From: Selaginella moellendorffii
Taxonomy: Eukaryota > Streptophyta > Lycopodiopsida > Selaginellales > Selaginellaceae
DNA length: 64,000 nucleotides
Reading direction: 5' to 3'
NCBI RefSeq assembly: GCF_000143415.4
Contig: NW_003314333.1
Location: 915,384-979,383, forward strand
This document shows positions 33,901 to 47,095 of this stretch, piece after piece; position 1 is the first letter of the stretch, and each line of letters starts with the position of its first letter. Both the position numbers and the translations under genes were made by a program. The notes under the pieces were generated by a model. That model did no database searches. It saw only the letters and a list, made by a program, of their open reading frames with translations, and had not been told where the DNA came from.

Positions 33901-34624
33901 GATTTAACCCAAAAGAGAAGTGACCAAACAAGCTCACTTGCAAGATAGAAAAATGTATTTTCTTAGGTTATAGTGATTTCTCTGAAGGATATTGACTTTA
34001 TTCTTTGGAGAAGAAAAAATTGTACAAGAGGAGAAACATTATCTTTGATGAGACTAATTTCTATTGTGACTGTACACTTGCACTTGAAACATCTCCACCT
34101 TTGAAGATTTAATTGTTAAAATTCATCTCTTATTTCACTGGTTGCACCTATTGCAATTCTGCCCCTTTTTCTTGCAACATCATAGGATCAACTTTGACTT
34201 GGCTTTATTATTTGAAGGCAATGAAGAGTTTTAGAGTGCTCAACCATTGACCCTTGGTTCAATTTTAGTGGGAGTCATTGTAGCTTCAGTGGGAGCTCTT
34301 TCTACACATTTAAACTTGTGGTGTTTTAATTGGGTGTTTTGTCTAATGCAACATGCTTTAGAAGCTTTGGAGTCTTTTGACTTCTTTAATTGGTGGTGAC
34401 AGCTTTGTTGCTCACACTATTGTAGTTGAACCAATTTCAATTCTTCATAATGCATGGCAAGCACTTTTTGGCCCTTATGTAGACAAGTGGCTATTTGCTA
34501 TGCAAAGTAAGATGCAAAGTAAGATGAGAAGAAGGGCACCTTTATCAAACAGAGCTGCCAACTGATGGTCATTTGATTGACACCTATTGGGTGTTCTCAG
34601 TTTTTTACAATTAATATTTGAGCA
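33901..34624. other. No intact gene; probable 5' part of copia relic
   Basis: Stop-rich sequence ahead of the copia reverse transcriptase. No LTR pair identified. Confidence 0.35.
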
Positions 34625-35835
34625 TGAAGAAATTCAAGGCATGTTAAGTGGCACAAGGTTTCACTCAGGTGGCTAGATTGGATTTCATAGTTATGAAGCT
34701 AGCTTTTATTTGCATGATCATGACGCTTATAGCTGCTTGGAACCTCAAACTTCACCAAATGGATGTGCAAACAGCCTTTTTGAACAACAAACTTGAGGAG
34801 GACATCTACATTGGCTTTGTGGAGCTAGGTACGGAACATCAAGTTTGCAAACTAAAGTGTACCCTCTATGGCTTAAAACAGAGTCTTTAAGCTTGGTATA
34901 AGCGGATTGATACTTTCTTCTGCTCCCTTGGCTACACGAAAGGTGCTGCTGATGGAAATGTGCACCCCTATTTAGTGGCCAAGCTGTTTGTGATTGTCGC
35001 ACTTTATGTTGACAATTGCATAATGGCTGCTAATGCTCTAGCTATGCTGCTCACTCTCAAGTCCAAGCTCTTTGCTGAGTTTGAGATGATTGATTTGGGT
35101 GAAGTTCACTTCTACCTCAGTATTCAAGTATTTTGTGATCGTCAAGTAAGCACAATTTCACTTTCACATGCACACTATATGAGAGAAGTGCTCAGCCAGT
35201 TCAATCTGACTGATTGCAAATATGTGCCAACACCTATTGAGCTAGGCACCAAGCTCTTTGTTGTTTCCTCTCCATCATCCACAAGTGATCGTGAAGCAAT
35301 GAGTGGTGTGCCTTATCAGCAAGCTATCGGGAGCCTGGTTTATTTGGCCGTTGCTACAAGGCCTGATATAGCTCATGTTGTGGGCGTTGTCTCAACTTTT
35401 TTAGAAAATCCTGGCCCCAAGCACTGGATGAAGCGCATCTTATGCTATCTTCAAGGCACACATGACTTTGGTCTAAGGTACAAGGCTTCTGCAAATTCTA
35501 CAGTGCTTGGCTTTTGCAATGCAGATTATGGTGGTGATTTGGACACCCGACAATCCACTACTGGCTATGCATTCATGCTCTATGGTGCTTCAGTTAGTTG
35601 GTCTAGTCGTAGGCAATCAATTGTGGCCATGTCTTCCACAGAAGCTGAATTCATCACTATAGTTGAAGCTGCTAAAGAAGCCCTTTGGTTGCAACACCTA
35701 TCCAAGGATCTGCTGTGTGAGGGGGATGGTCCACTCCTCCTCTATTTAGATAATCAGAGTGCACTGGCTCTGACCAAGGAAGATCGTTACCATGCCAGGA
35801 GCAAGCATATGGACATTCGCTACTACAAGATATGA
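34625..35835 (+). mobile_element. Ty1/copia retrotransposon pol remnant (RT and RNase H)
   Basis: Blocks VAQGFTQVARLDF, LHQMDVQTAFLNNKLEEDIY, VCKLKCTLYGLKQSL (stop at 34888-34890), LFVIVALYVDN in place of the catalytic YVDD, then the 291-codon open connection and RNase H part with YQQAIGSLVYLAVATRPDIA, ADYGGDLDTRQSTTGY, MSSTEAEF and DNQSALAL. Inactive by stops and by the changed catalytic box. It is better kept than the copia relic at 21-22.5 kb. Confidence 0.88.
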
Positions 35836-38244
35836 GAGCTGGTCGAGAACAAGCATCGAGTTCAGGGATGTCTTCATGACGGATACAATTAACTATAACT
35901 ATATGCGTACTCTGGACTGCAATGTATGGTTTGAAATTTAATGAGTTGTCATGCACCAGAAAAAACTTATGAACCATTGCTGGATAGTATGTTAAAGAGC
36001 TTTTGGACCAGGATCAAAGACAAACCCAAAGTATGCACGTGGGTTGCTTATTGTGACTACCAGTGTCACTTTGTAAAGCACTCACCAATCAGGGGTATGA
36101 GGAAGATACACCAGCAGATTTGAATATTGATGATGAGGACAAAGAAGCAATGCTGGAAGTGGAAGAGCTTGGCACTTAGGATTTGTACAATGGCATGGTT
36201 ATAAATGAGAATCACTAAGCTTAATGTAGAAGTGAAGGGGTATTGGATGGTCATGGTTTCTGAATTGAAGGACCTCTATCTTTCTTTTATCCCGCCGAGC
36301 AAAGTTGATCACTGTTTATGGAGGCTGCAAAGCCAGGCGCATGTGGCACCTATTTTGATGCAGACTTGGTGGAAGCTTTTGCATCTGTTGATCACATAGG
36401 ATTTCAGGGGAAGTTAAGGAAAAAGTGGAGTTGTACTGAAAGCTGGCACTTAATGGTGAGAAACTAGTCAAGGAGCACCTTTCATAGGAGGTAACAATCT
36501 TGTCACATTTGGAATGTTTGATAAAAAATTGTGCAACCTTTTGATCATGCTTTACATAAAAAATATTAAATATTTTGTGAAAATGTTTGACACTAATAAG
36601 TTGTGGAATGGCATCAACCCTTTAAGTTTCATAAGGTTTGTCCACATGTGTTGTGGTTCAGCCAGTTGATTTGAAACATTATGCAAAACTTAGTTAAGTT
36701 ATTTTTTGACTTTTAGCAGCCTAAAATCCGTTTCTTAACCTTCCTCAAACTTTGAAAACAGCAAGTTTCAACTTTTGTTCATGGCCTATTGTAAGCTTCT
36801 GAAAAAAAACTGCTATTGCAGTGGCGGCTGAAGCTAAGGCTGACATTCTACCTAGAATCAAAGTTTTTTTTTTATTTTCGGCAGCCTAGAATTTGTTTCT
36901 TAGCCTTTCTCAAACTTTGAAAACAGCATGGTTTTAAGAAGGCTACCAAGTCTCAACTTTTGTTCATGACCTATTGTGAGCTTATGAAAAAAGCTACTAT
37001 TGCAGTGGCAGCTGAAGTTAAGGCTGACATTCTACACGGAATCAAAGCTTGCGAGGGTAAAAGCATTGTGGAGAGGCTCATTAGGCCACAGTATTTGATT
37101 GAGCCTTTACCAAGAGCACATCTGGATACACCAACACTTGGGACTGCAGCCTTCACTGCGAAGTTTACCTGTAGCTCATAGCTGGAGGTCGAAAACTATC
37201 CTGGCACAAATCTCTGTCCGCGGAGTTTCCTGGCGCAGCTCTATGCCAGGGACCTCCGTTTGCATAGTAGTATTTTGGATACAGTGCATCGGGCAGATTT
37301 AGCTCAAGCAGCTTTCTGGATATGTCTGAGTATTCATCCCACCGAGCTGGTGAAAATGATATCAGAGCAGAGCACCGAACCCCAGTGGACAATTATGTGC
37401 AGCCTTGTTGGCCACAATTCAAAGTTGACGTGATGATAGAGATAGAGCCCGAGATGTTAATGGTAACATTGAGCGGGCTGCAGTGACTGCCACCCAACTT
37501 CCCCGGAAAGCAGAATTGGACCCTCAACTAAGCGTGTGAACAGCAGCATGGCTCCAAATCTCAAATGCGTCCCAAGGAAACAGTATGATGTAACTAGGCC
37601 GTCCTTATTCCAATTAACTATTAACTCTTTCCAATTAATTAGGCCGTCTATTTTGGCTTTAAAAGTTGTTAAACCACCTCGACAGGTGATGTTGCAAGAA
37701 GCTATTGCAATTGTAATGGCACCTCAAGATCCTTCCAGGTATACTCTGTCTCCTGTTTGTATCTTTTCCTTTGTCTGAACGTGGCTCCACAGGAATTTCA
37801 GAATTTTCCGTTTTAACAGATCCTGGCAGAATGAATGTTATCCAACAATGTCCTAAGCGTCATGAAGGCACCAGCGACAAGTGCAGTCACGTATATCTGG
37901 ATCCAAAATTAATTTTCAAGTCGATTTGAGATAACACCTTGTCACATAGATTTGCAGCATACTACACTGTACTGTGTAATTTTATTGCAGCATTACCGAG
38001 ATCCTCTAGCATTGGAAGACTCCTAACATCTCTCTCAGCATTGGAACGATTTATGAATTTCTGGATAAGTCCTTTGCATTCTCCACATTAGAAATACATT
38101 TCAAAACACTTACTTTATAGCAGCATTAGCAGCTTTGTACAAGCACATTGGACGGCTAAGATTCAATAAACAGAAGGCGTGCCATGGTATTTCAAGAGTG
38201 GCTCTTTCAGTTTCACTCAATCGCGGACTGATAGGGTGAGCAAG
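35836..38244. other. No recognisable gene; includes a degenerate tandem duplication
   Basis: A unit of about 165-190 bp is doubled at 36718-36860 and 36883-37055 (both hold TATTGCAGTGGC.GCTGAAG and AAGGCTGACATTCTAC). Short frames at 36960-37180 and 35941-36123 have coding-like composition but no known family. The rest is featureless. Confidence 0.4.
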
Positions 38245-38841
38245 ATGGTAAGAATGCTGGCTGGTCTGCTCTTGGTGCTTTCAGTGATGGCAGCTCTTGC
38301 TGCGGATCACGTCGTGAATCTCACACCCGAGAACTTTATGGAACTGGTAGGGCAGGATCGAGGAGCTCTTGTCGAGTTCTTCATTAACAGGTAGCTCCCC
38401 CATTCAATTGTCACAACCTGATCGATTGCTTTGTTCCGACTTCCGAGTTGCGCAGTTGTGGAGCTTGTAAGAAGCTTGGACCTGAATATGAGAAGGTTGC
38501 TTTGGCATTCAGGAAAGTCAAGAAGACCGTGCTGATAGCCCATGTAAGAACCGCAGTGTCGAGTTCTTTGTGATGGCTCATTCCGATTCACAGGTGAATT
38601 GCGAATACCATCCTCTAGTGTGTGGGTATTGTAACATCAGCAACTACCCAACAATCGAGTGGTTCCCGAAAGGATCAATGACTGCCAAAATGTAAGTTCC
38701 TGCTGGTGCAGACGATTTTCAAGTAGCTCTGAGGTTACCATGGTTGCGTTGTTTAGTTATTCCGGAACTCCAACTAGCAGAGGCCTGAGGAAGTTCGTAA
38801 ATGCACAAGCGAAAAACCACAACAAGAAGGATCTGTATTGA
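38245..38841 (+). CDS. Short PDI-like protein, one thioredoxin domain, CGAC site
   Basis: Four exons (38245..38390, 38456..38543, 38594..38691, 38757..38841) join in phase to give 138 residues. A signal-type leader (MLAGLLLVLSVMAALA) is followed by the PDI a-domain start HVVNLTPENFMELV. The active site is SCGAC (Cys50, Cys53) where PDIs have WCGHC, so both cysteines remain but Trp and His are lost. NYPTIEWFPKG with the cis-Pro follows. It stops after the first domain with NKKDLY and no KDEL. It is a truncated tandem paralogue of the PDIL2-like gene right behind it. Lack of lesions suggests it may still be made; altered redox potential is inference. Confidence 0.7.
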
Positions 38842-39031
38842 ATTCCCACAAGTTCATAAACCCCAAACAAAAATATCCGTACTTATCCTTGAACATGTCT
38901 ATCTTTCAATCGAACGGCTGACAATTAGCACGGATCAGAGTTGTTACGTCCTAACATCCAACCAGTGTATGCCATTTGGGGGATTGGGGACCACCGGATG
39001 CGGGCTTCTTGACGGCTGGATCTCATCCTAC

Positions 39032-40402
39032 GATCTGCGAAAATGGAGAGAATGTTGGCGGTTTTGCTGCTGGCGTTTTTGGAGCTTTTGCTGCAGAATC
39101 TGATGTCGTTGTGCTTACACCCGACAATTTTGAGCAAGTAGTACGGCAGGGTCGAGGAGCTCTTGTTGAGTTCTACGCTCCCTGGTAAGCAAGCATTGCA
39201 TTGCAGCTGGATCTGGTCTTCTGGAGGCGATTTTAATCTGGTCTCTGAAATTCCAGGTGCGGGCACTGTAAGAAGCTAGCTCCTGAGTATGAGAAGGTTG
39301 GATCAGCTTTCAAAAAAGTGAAGAACATAGTGATAGGCGAGGTAACGTTTTTATGAAAACTTCAATGCCTCTGTGCTCATAGTTTAATTCGGCAAGTGGA
39401 TTGTGATGAACACAAGTCCCTATGCCAGAAGTATGATGTGAGCAGTTATCCAACACTCAAGTGGTTTCCGAAGATTCATATGATGCAGTTTTTGTGCTAA
39501 TTATATATGTCTGCAGCTACTCTGGTGGACGTACTGCCGGGGATCTGGTGAAGTTTGTGAATGAAGAAGGAGGTATGGCTCAGATCTATTTTATGTTTAC
39601 GCTGTGCTAAGGAAATTTATTGTGATAACACAGGTGCACATGCCAAGCTGAGTGTGCCGTCATCAGACGTAGTCGTTCTGACCCCCTCCAACTTTGACGA
39701 GATAGTCCTTGACAGCGCTAAGGATGTTCTGGTGGAGTTTTATGCTCCTTGGTAGGTTAAAGCTTTCCCAACCCCCTCTGATGCGGCATTACGTAATCAT
39801 TGTTCTTATTTTCAGGTGCGGACATTGCAAAGCTTTGGCTCCGGTAAGTCAGTCTGATGCATGCTATCAGTGATACTAAAACATTGATTTTGTTCTGGAA
39901 GGTTTATGAGGAGGTTGCAACCGCGTTCAAAGGTGAGAAGGATGTGGTCGCAGCGAAACTAGATGCAGATGCTCACAAGGATGTGGCGTCCAAGTAAGCT
40001 TTTTCAGTGTCTTATGTATAGTTGATTGTAACCTCTGCCTATCTTTCAGATATGATATTAGTGGCTATCCCACAGTAAAGTTCTTCCCGAAATCCAACAA
40101 AGATGGAGAGGATTGTGATGGGCGTTCACTAGAGGAACTCGTGGAGTTCCTGAACGAACAATGTGGTACTTACCGTGACACAACAGGCCGGCAAAGTGGC
40201 GAGTATCGAAATCATTGTCGAAGAGTTCGTAGCTGCTTTGCCAGAGAAGCGTGAGGCAGTGGCAAAGCGGATCGAGGAGGCCATTGAGAAACTGGAGGGT
40301 ACTGCCGTGGGGTAAGCTTCGTATTTGGAATGCTGTGGTGATTGTTGCAATATATAATTTCTCGACTTCGCAGATACGGGAAGATCTACGCGAAAATCCC
40401 CA
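39032..40402 (+). pseudogene. PDIL2-type protein disulfide isomerase pseudogene
   Basis: Two thioredoxin domains with intact WCGHCK sites (near 39258 and 39818) and the start of the ERp29-type C-domain (VTQQAGKVASIEIIVEEF, KRIEEAIEKLEG, YGKIYAKIP). Lesions: the leader [10 protein letters not shown] is out of frame with SDVVVLTP, the acceptor before VDCDEHKSL has lost a G, and the donor after KWFPK is missing. From 40403 the sequence switches to a neprosin tail in antisense, so the 3' end was removed by the module insertion. Confidence 0.8.
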
Positions 40403-41905
40403 AGCATCACCCCATTGAATTTATCAGAATTTTTTGGATTGTTAGCAAACACACCTTTGCATTTTTCAGGCGCTGCCAGGGCCTCCAAAGAAGAAATATG
40501 CCCCATTCATAGCCGAGACACTAGTAGCAGTATAGCAATTTAGGTGTTTCAGCTTCTCTTCTCATCCCAATTGTTGGCTGCATCGCACCACTAGAATCCA
40601 GGTACTGTATTCTTCTCTGGTATGCAAATACCATATCCTGGGATGGAAATTCTCCACTTCCCATATCAGTCTTTGTGTGTCTTGCTCCGTTTTCTTTATC
40701 ATAGTCAAAGTGTCATTCTGTAGAAATTAGAAAAGATTTGCCCGTCAATTTTGTAACCACCAATTCTTTGAGCCATCGTCCTGAAAAATTCAGCCAAGGC
40801 TTAAGCAACAAATACATACTAGGAGGAACATTTTCGAGCGTATCCACTCCAGACTCTACACAATATATGAGATAACCTTACGTGTTTTCCAGGTCTAGAG
40901 TCTGTACACGTTATAGCATCCAGTATTTATGTAGCCATCGGCCTGCCAAATGTTGACAATTCTTATAAAATGTTTTCTTACCAATCTGATTTACTGTCCA
41001 GTAGACAAAGAGTCGAGGTCCACTTCCTCAAGGTTCAGTATAGAAACCCTTGAATTTCCACATACCTGCCATCCTGCTTCAATTGTGTTCACTAGGCCTA
41101 ATTTGTTTGAGGTGATCCATAACTGCGCTAGACTGAACTCGGAAGTTTGTTCCACGTATGGCTCCCAAACATTTCTAGTTGTTTCATCTCTTTAAAGTTG
41201 CCGTTCAACTCGTTATAGATCATGCAAAGTATCGTCAACTCTTGAGAGTTTTGCTCAGATCAGGTTCTTCATCAGCCAATGGCACTCGGTTTTTTCCATA
41301 GGAATGTTTTATGATTAGCTTCCTCACAGAACCAAATCTTGCGGCTATGGTATTCGAAGTTTGCAACACCGGTATTGTGTTTTTCTTGCACGATCCAACT
41401 TCTAGACCAAACAGCTGACCGGAATTTTCTGATCGATTGTGCTCTTTTTTGCTCATCATTTGAGGGGCTAAACGAGGAATGCTGCACAACTTACCAGAAG
41501 CTGCAGTGTCTGGTTTCTTAGAGACAGCTGATTTTTAATTGGGACGCAGAGGATGATATCTCCATTTGATAACTGCAATTCGGAATCTATGTGTTCACAA
41601 GGGTTTGAAAAAGAGGAAACAAACCGTATGATTTGTGAAAAACGGAGGAGTCACGTCTCAGAGAAAATCTCTCATCTCCTCATTGAGATCTGCTGCTGCG
41701 TAAGAATGTAAGAAGCATACCATCAGCAGCAATGCTTCTGTTTCTGACATTTTTCGAAGATGACGAAAATAATGAAGGGAGAAACTCTTTGATTTGCAGA
41801 TCGATGAGGGTCGCAATATCTTCTTCGTAACTTGTGTACTTGGAAATCAAAGAAGACAAAACTGGTCTATCGTCAATCTTTCCCAGCATGGGTCTTCTTG
41901 CGACC
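40403..41905 (-). pseudogene. Neprosin-family pseudogene (module copy C)
   Basis: Near-identical in order to copy B, including the inverted block at 40812-40925. GSCKKNTIPVLQTSNTIAAR and the leader region are readable on the minus strand; stops interrupt. The PPR-PIG-U part of copy B is missing here, and the module starts directly at the neprosin tail. Confidence 0.75.
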
Positions 41906-42069
41906 TCAGATTTCTGACTGTGGAACCCCAGAAACGTTCCGTGCAGGTGATTTACCTCAAGCATTCAAGCTATCAAACCAGTCTATACGGAACGTTTCTG
42001 AGGTCCATCCATCAACTTTGGCCGAAAGAAGTTAACGTGGAGTGTTGTTAAAATTGCGCCAAGAAATCT

Positions 42070-42330
42070 GAGGTCGGTGTTTCATGGCAACATATTTTGC
42101 CTGATAACACCACTGTCTATATACTTCTATCACCGACCGATTTTCCTTTCTTTTATTTTGATGGCGGTTGTCTACCCATTGGTATGCCAACTTCTATTTT
42201 GCGACTGCTTTGGCCTATGCGTTTCTCCAAACGAGGTTTTTCTTTGCTAAGCCAACTAAAGGAAACAGTTTTGATCGTTGGAAGCGTCAACTTGATCCTA
42301 CGACAATCAAAACAGAAAGACAATTGAAAA
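42070..42330 (+). pseudogene. PIG-U exon 9 and 12-13 fragment (module copy C)
   Basis: Same joint as at 26345-26600 (exon 9 directly to exon 12), with a few substitutions. Confidence 0.7.
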
Positions 42331-42531
42331 CCCGCTTGATTTACTATATTTTTATTGTTTTTAAGTGGAATGAGTAAATGGAAATGGAATGGGAATCTTA
42401 TGTTTCATGGCATAAGCAAAAGAATGGAATATTTTGTTTCTTTGAGCTTCCTGATGGGGAACTTTGACGTTTGTACAAATTACTCAAGAAATCTCTAAAG
42501 GATTTTGCGCCAAAGTGATCACTTGGCCATC

Positions 42532-42747
42532 TTAGAACGAAACCAAGGATTTCTTTGTCACTGGAGGACATTTATTCAAGTCTTGCAAGACCAACTTAAA
42601 CGAGCTATGTTGCTCCTCAACTTTCTTCTGGCCACCTTTCCAGCATAGCTTGTTGCAATGTTTACAATACAACACCTCTTGATATTTCCCACCAGTGCTT
42701 GAACCTTGTAAGAACAAGTCTGAAGAATGACAATAACTACAATTCAT
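42532..42747 (-). CDS. 71-aa Cys-rich ORF, zinc-ribbon-like (copy 3, inverted)
   Basis: Same ORF and flanks as copies 1 and 2 but on the minus strand, with N66K-type and L70S changes near the end. The inversion relative to copy B covers roughly 42430-42890. Confidence 0.35.
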   Translation of the reverse strand: MNCSYCHSSDLFLQGSSTGGKYQEVLYCKHCNKLCWKGGQKKVEEQHSSFKLVLQDLNKCPPVTKKSLVSF

Positions 42748-42894
42748 TTTGTAATTTTCCTTAAGGGTTATTCAATGTAACCCTAATACTGATTTGGACC
42801 TTTTGGCTGAAGGAAAAGGCTGATTGCATTAACCCCCTTTTAAGTTAGTTCAATTCTTAAAGTTTTATCTTTATCTTACATTTTTTAAAAGAGT

Positions 42895-43495
42895 TCAAGA
42901 TCGAAGCCACTATCCCATCTGTTCCAGATCCTAGTGTTTGATTCGCACGAGTGACTCCTCCGAGGGCAAACCTTTGCTGAGAGTGACTCTTTCGACACAC
43001 AGGCAGGGCAAATCTTTGCTGAGATGGTGAAGAAGGATCTATGAGGCTGTGATTTTGGTCGCTAGAACCATATACCACACACGAGGTAACAAACATTCAA
43101 GAGCTGACAATTGATCACAGATACGATGAGTTTTTTGGAAATAAATATAAATGTCTAGGAGTTATACGCGGAAAAAAAATTCGGAGTTCAGTTTTGGACA
43201 AATCAAGCCCGTTGAACACAATTGAAAGGTATGTACACACTTCTTATTTACTGAACCTTTCTTGAAGATTTACCCTGAATTCTATGGAGGAACAGGACCT
43301 CGACTCTTTGTCTACTGGAAGGTAACTCATATGGTGAAAACTTTAGAAAAGCATTGTTATGGCAGGTTGATGGCTGCAAAACTTTAGGCTGCTATAATCT
43401 CATTTTCAAGCGTATCCACTCCAGACTCTGAGAAAACCTTACGATAGCAATTGGGATGAAAAGTGGAGCAAAGGGGGTGCATTGGAGGTCCTGGA
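42895..43495 (+). pseudogene. Second neprosin-type fragment (module copy C)
   Basis: Parallels 27110-27750 with further deletions. GGAACAGGACCTCGACTC and the GCYNLIFKRIHSRL piece lie in ancestral orientation. It ends at GGTCCTGGAATG, where the duplicated protease tail and AP1S begin. Confidence 0.65.
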
Positions 43496-43614
43496 ATGCT
43501 CTTTGAGCCCTAAAAATGTAAATTTTTGCGAAGAACCCTAATTTATGTAATTTGACCTTGGAAGTAAAGGTAATACTAAACTTGACATTTAGGGCTCTGG
43601 CTTAAAGAGCGCTC

Positions 43615-44481
43615 ATGGTATGTGTTTTCGCCACGAACTGGGTCGATCGATCCGTGGTTTTTTTTCTCGCCAGATCCGATTCGTGCTGCTCATCAGCAGG
43701 CAGGGAAAGGTGCGATTGACGAAATGGTACTCGCCATACACGCAGAAGGAGCGACTTAAGGTAACGTGATCTCTCTTGCCCGATCGCTCTCTCCTTAGGG
43801 TTTATCGATCCCTGATGCTTGGCATGGATCCAGGCGATTCGCGAGCTCAGCGCGCTCATTCTTCCCAGAGGACCCAAGCTCTGTAATTTTGTCGAGTGGA
43901 AGGGACTCAAGGTCGTCTACAAGAGGTACCCTGCGATCTCTTTGATCGACAGATCCTATTCTTGGTGAAAATTCTTTCTTCCCTTTCTTTTCGTAGGTAT
44001 GCGAGCCTCTACTTTTGCATCTGTGTGGATTCTGAGGATAACGAATTGGATGGTCTCGAGGTGATTCATCACTATGTCCAAGTCTTGGACCGCTACTTTG
44101 GAAATGTGAGTTTTCCTTGCTTCTCGGGTAGTCTTGATTGGTTTTTTTCTCTTCTGTGGGATAGGTTTGCGAGCTAGATCTCATCTTCAACTTCCACAAG
44201 GTCCTCTAGCAATGGCCTCTTTTAGACTTGCTGAGTTAGTGTTTTTGACAGGCTTATTTCATACTGGATGAGATTCTAATCGCTGGCGAGCTTCAGGAAT
44301 CAAGCAAAAAGTCCGTCTCTCGCGTCATCTCGGCTCAGGTGAGCGAAATCAATCGACTGAACAGTTTCTTTTCAGGTATAGTCCTGATATTTCAAAACTC
44401 ATTCTGTAGGACACTCTGGTAGAGAACGCGAAAGAGCAAGCGAGTTCGCTGAGCAATATGATCGCTCAGGCTACAAAGTGA
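43615..44481 (+). CDS. AP1S: AP-1 complex sigma subunit, copy 2 (intact duplicate)
   Basis: All seven exons are kept with the same lengths as copy 1: 43615..43617, 43674..43760, 43834..43925, 43997..44105, 44165..44200, 44252..44338 and 44410..44481, giving 161 residues. Changes are few and mostly in introns or silent. The duplicate carries the last codons and 3' UTR of the aspartic protease (from about 43496) as its upstream flank, so it keeps copy 1's proximal promoter. It could be expressed. Confidence 0.88.
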
Positions 44482-44693
44482 AACGTATAAATTTTTTTAG
44501 CCTTCCTTTATATATTCTGCTCACGGCATATCTCCTTCAATGCCATGACTACGCCAACTTCTGCAGGAGCACGAGTTCTAGTATCAGTGAGCTAGCGGCG
44601 CAAGATTTCTAATCTGGCACAAAACCACGGTTCCCATTCCGGCCTAGGTGCTCTAGTGACCATAAAATAAAATCTTTTTCTTCTTATTAAGAT

Positions 44694-45114
44694 TTAGACG
44701 CCTTTTATACAGCTTGAACTAGAAGGATCCAATGAATAAAATCCAGGCTTGTAGATCTTCCCATATTTTACTGTTGATTTTCGTTCCATCCCGTCAAGTT
44801 TTGCCTTTTCTAGAGTGTAAGTTCTTCTGGGAGAATCATGGACTGTAAATAAGTTCATATCATTCAACATCAATATGCAGATTTGTGGGGAAGCTCCAAT
44901 CTTTTTTGGTGACAAGAATAGCAATTCTGAGAATGGTTCTGCCTGGAAGCTTGAATTTTATTTCTTGTTCCTTCCCAGGTGAAATAGGATTCCCTATTGG
45001 AGGACCATAGGTAGCCCCAAATTGATCATGCAATGTTATTGTTTCTCTAGTATTGTTCTTGAATAAAAATATTGCTTCCTTCCCATGAGAGATACCCATT
45101 AGAATTTCAAACAC
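44694..45114 (-). pseudogene. F2 family, about 135-aa soluble protein of unknown function (one frameshift)
   Basis: Reads MGISHGKEAIFLFKNNT, FGATYGPPIGNPISPG and FKLPGRTILRIAILVT, then an 11-bp deletion after HIDV shifts the frame. The remainder is NDMNLFTVHDSPRRTYTLEK. The intact relative is at 60603. Confidence 0.65.
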
Positions 45115-45119
45115 TCAAG

Positions 45120-46079
45120 AAGAAGATTATAGAGAGAAACAATAACTCATTTTCATGCAATACCATAGAATGAAATTATTCCATGAGGACACTCAAGACA
45201 TACTAAACTATATCTGTCCATTGCGATAAAAAAAAACCCTAAAATTATTATTGATATACTGCTAGTCCTATAGATCATCATTGACTAAGTCTGGTTAGAG
45301 ATATTTTAATAAAGTAATATCCCTTTCTTTAAAGCCATACTTTGTGAATAGGGAAAGTGATTTGTTTAAATTAAAGTTTGTAAATCTTTTATAGTAGTAC
45401 ATAAAAAAAATTGATTATATCCTTTGCTTAAGTTTTTATGTAAACAACTATACTATAGAAATATTCTTTATCACTATTTCTTGAAATTGACACAGACTTT
45501 GTCTATCTTGACTAAGTAATTTCTTTTATATATATATATATATAAGGTGTTTATTGCATATTTATCTGACTGAGGAGCATGGAACCTACTCTCTTTCACA
45601 CTTTTATAGTCTCTCTTTGTGTTGTCTTGGTCTTGATTGCATTTTAACATTTGCTCTACATGCATCCTCAGATCTGAAGATTAATACAAAGTCCTAACTT
45701 ATTAAATATGATTTATTTGCCCTTTGCCATTTTAGCATATTCTATTATAAATGAATTTTACTTAATTTTTTGTTCTATTTGGCATAAGTATCATCGTTCT
45801 TTCTCAAAGAATTTTTCTTACTACTTTCTCAAAACTCTCTTTAAAAGGTTAAATATTATACTCCCTTATTTAAACTTGCTATTGGCATATGGCATCCGGC
45901 GTATTTTATTCCATTTTTAGAATATTATTTCTGAATATAGTTATAATCTAACGGTTCAAATTCAAAAACTTCAAATAGATGGCATAGATCAAGTGCCAAA
46001 GGGGTGGCAACTCTTCAATTTTGATTTTGATGACGCTCCAAATCAAGTGAAATCTTTTAGGGCGATCGAGCAGATTGTG

Positions 46080-46080
<1 letters not shown>
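45120..46080. other. AT-rich spacer, F1/F2-module flank
   Basis: No gene. The stretch 45480-45860 is the reverse complement of flanks seen near 55080 and 58740 (AGAAATTACTTAGTCAAGAT-type and AGAAAGAACAATGATACTTA-type segments), so it is the flank of a module whose F1 part is lost. (TA)n at 45530-45543. Confidence 0.45.
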
Positions 46081-46144
<64 letters not shown>

Positions 46145-46147
46145 TGC
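46081..46147 (+). repeat. Compound (CT)n(GT)n microsatellite
   Basis: About 23 CT units followed by about ten GT units, ending GTGCACGCGC. Confidence 0.95.
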
Positions 46148-47095
<948 letters not shown>

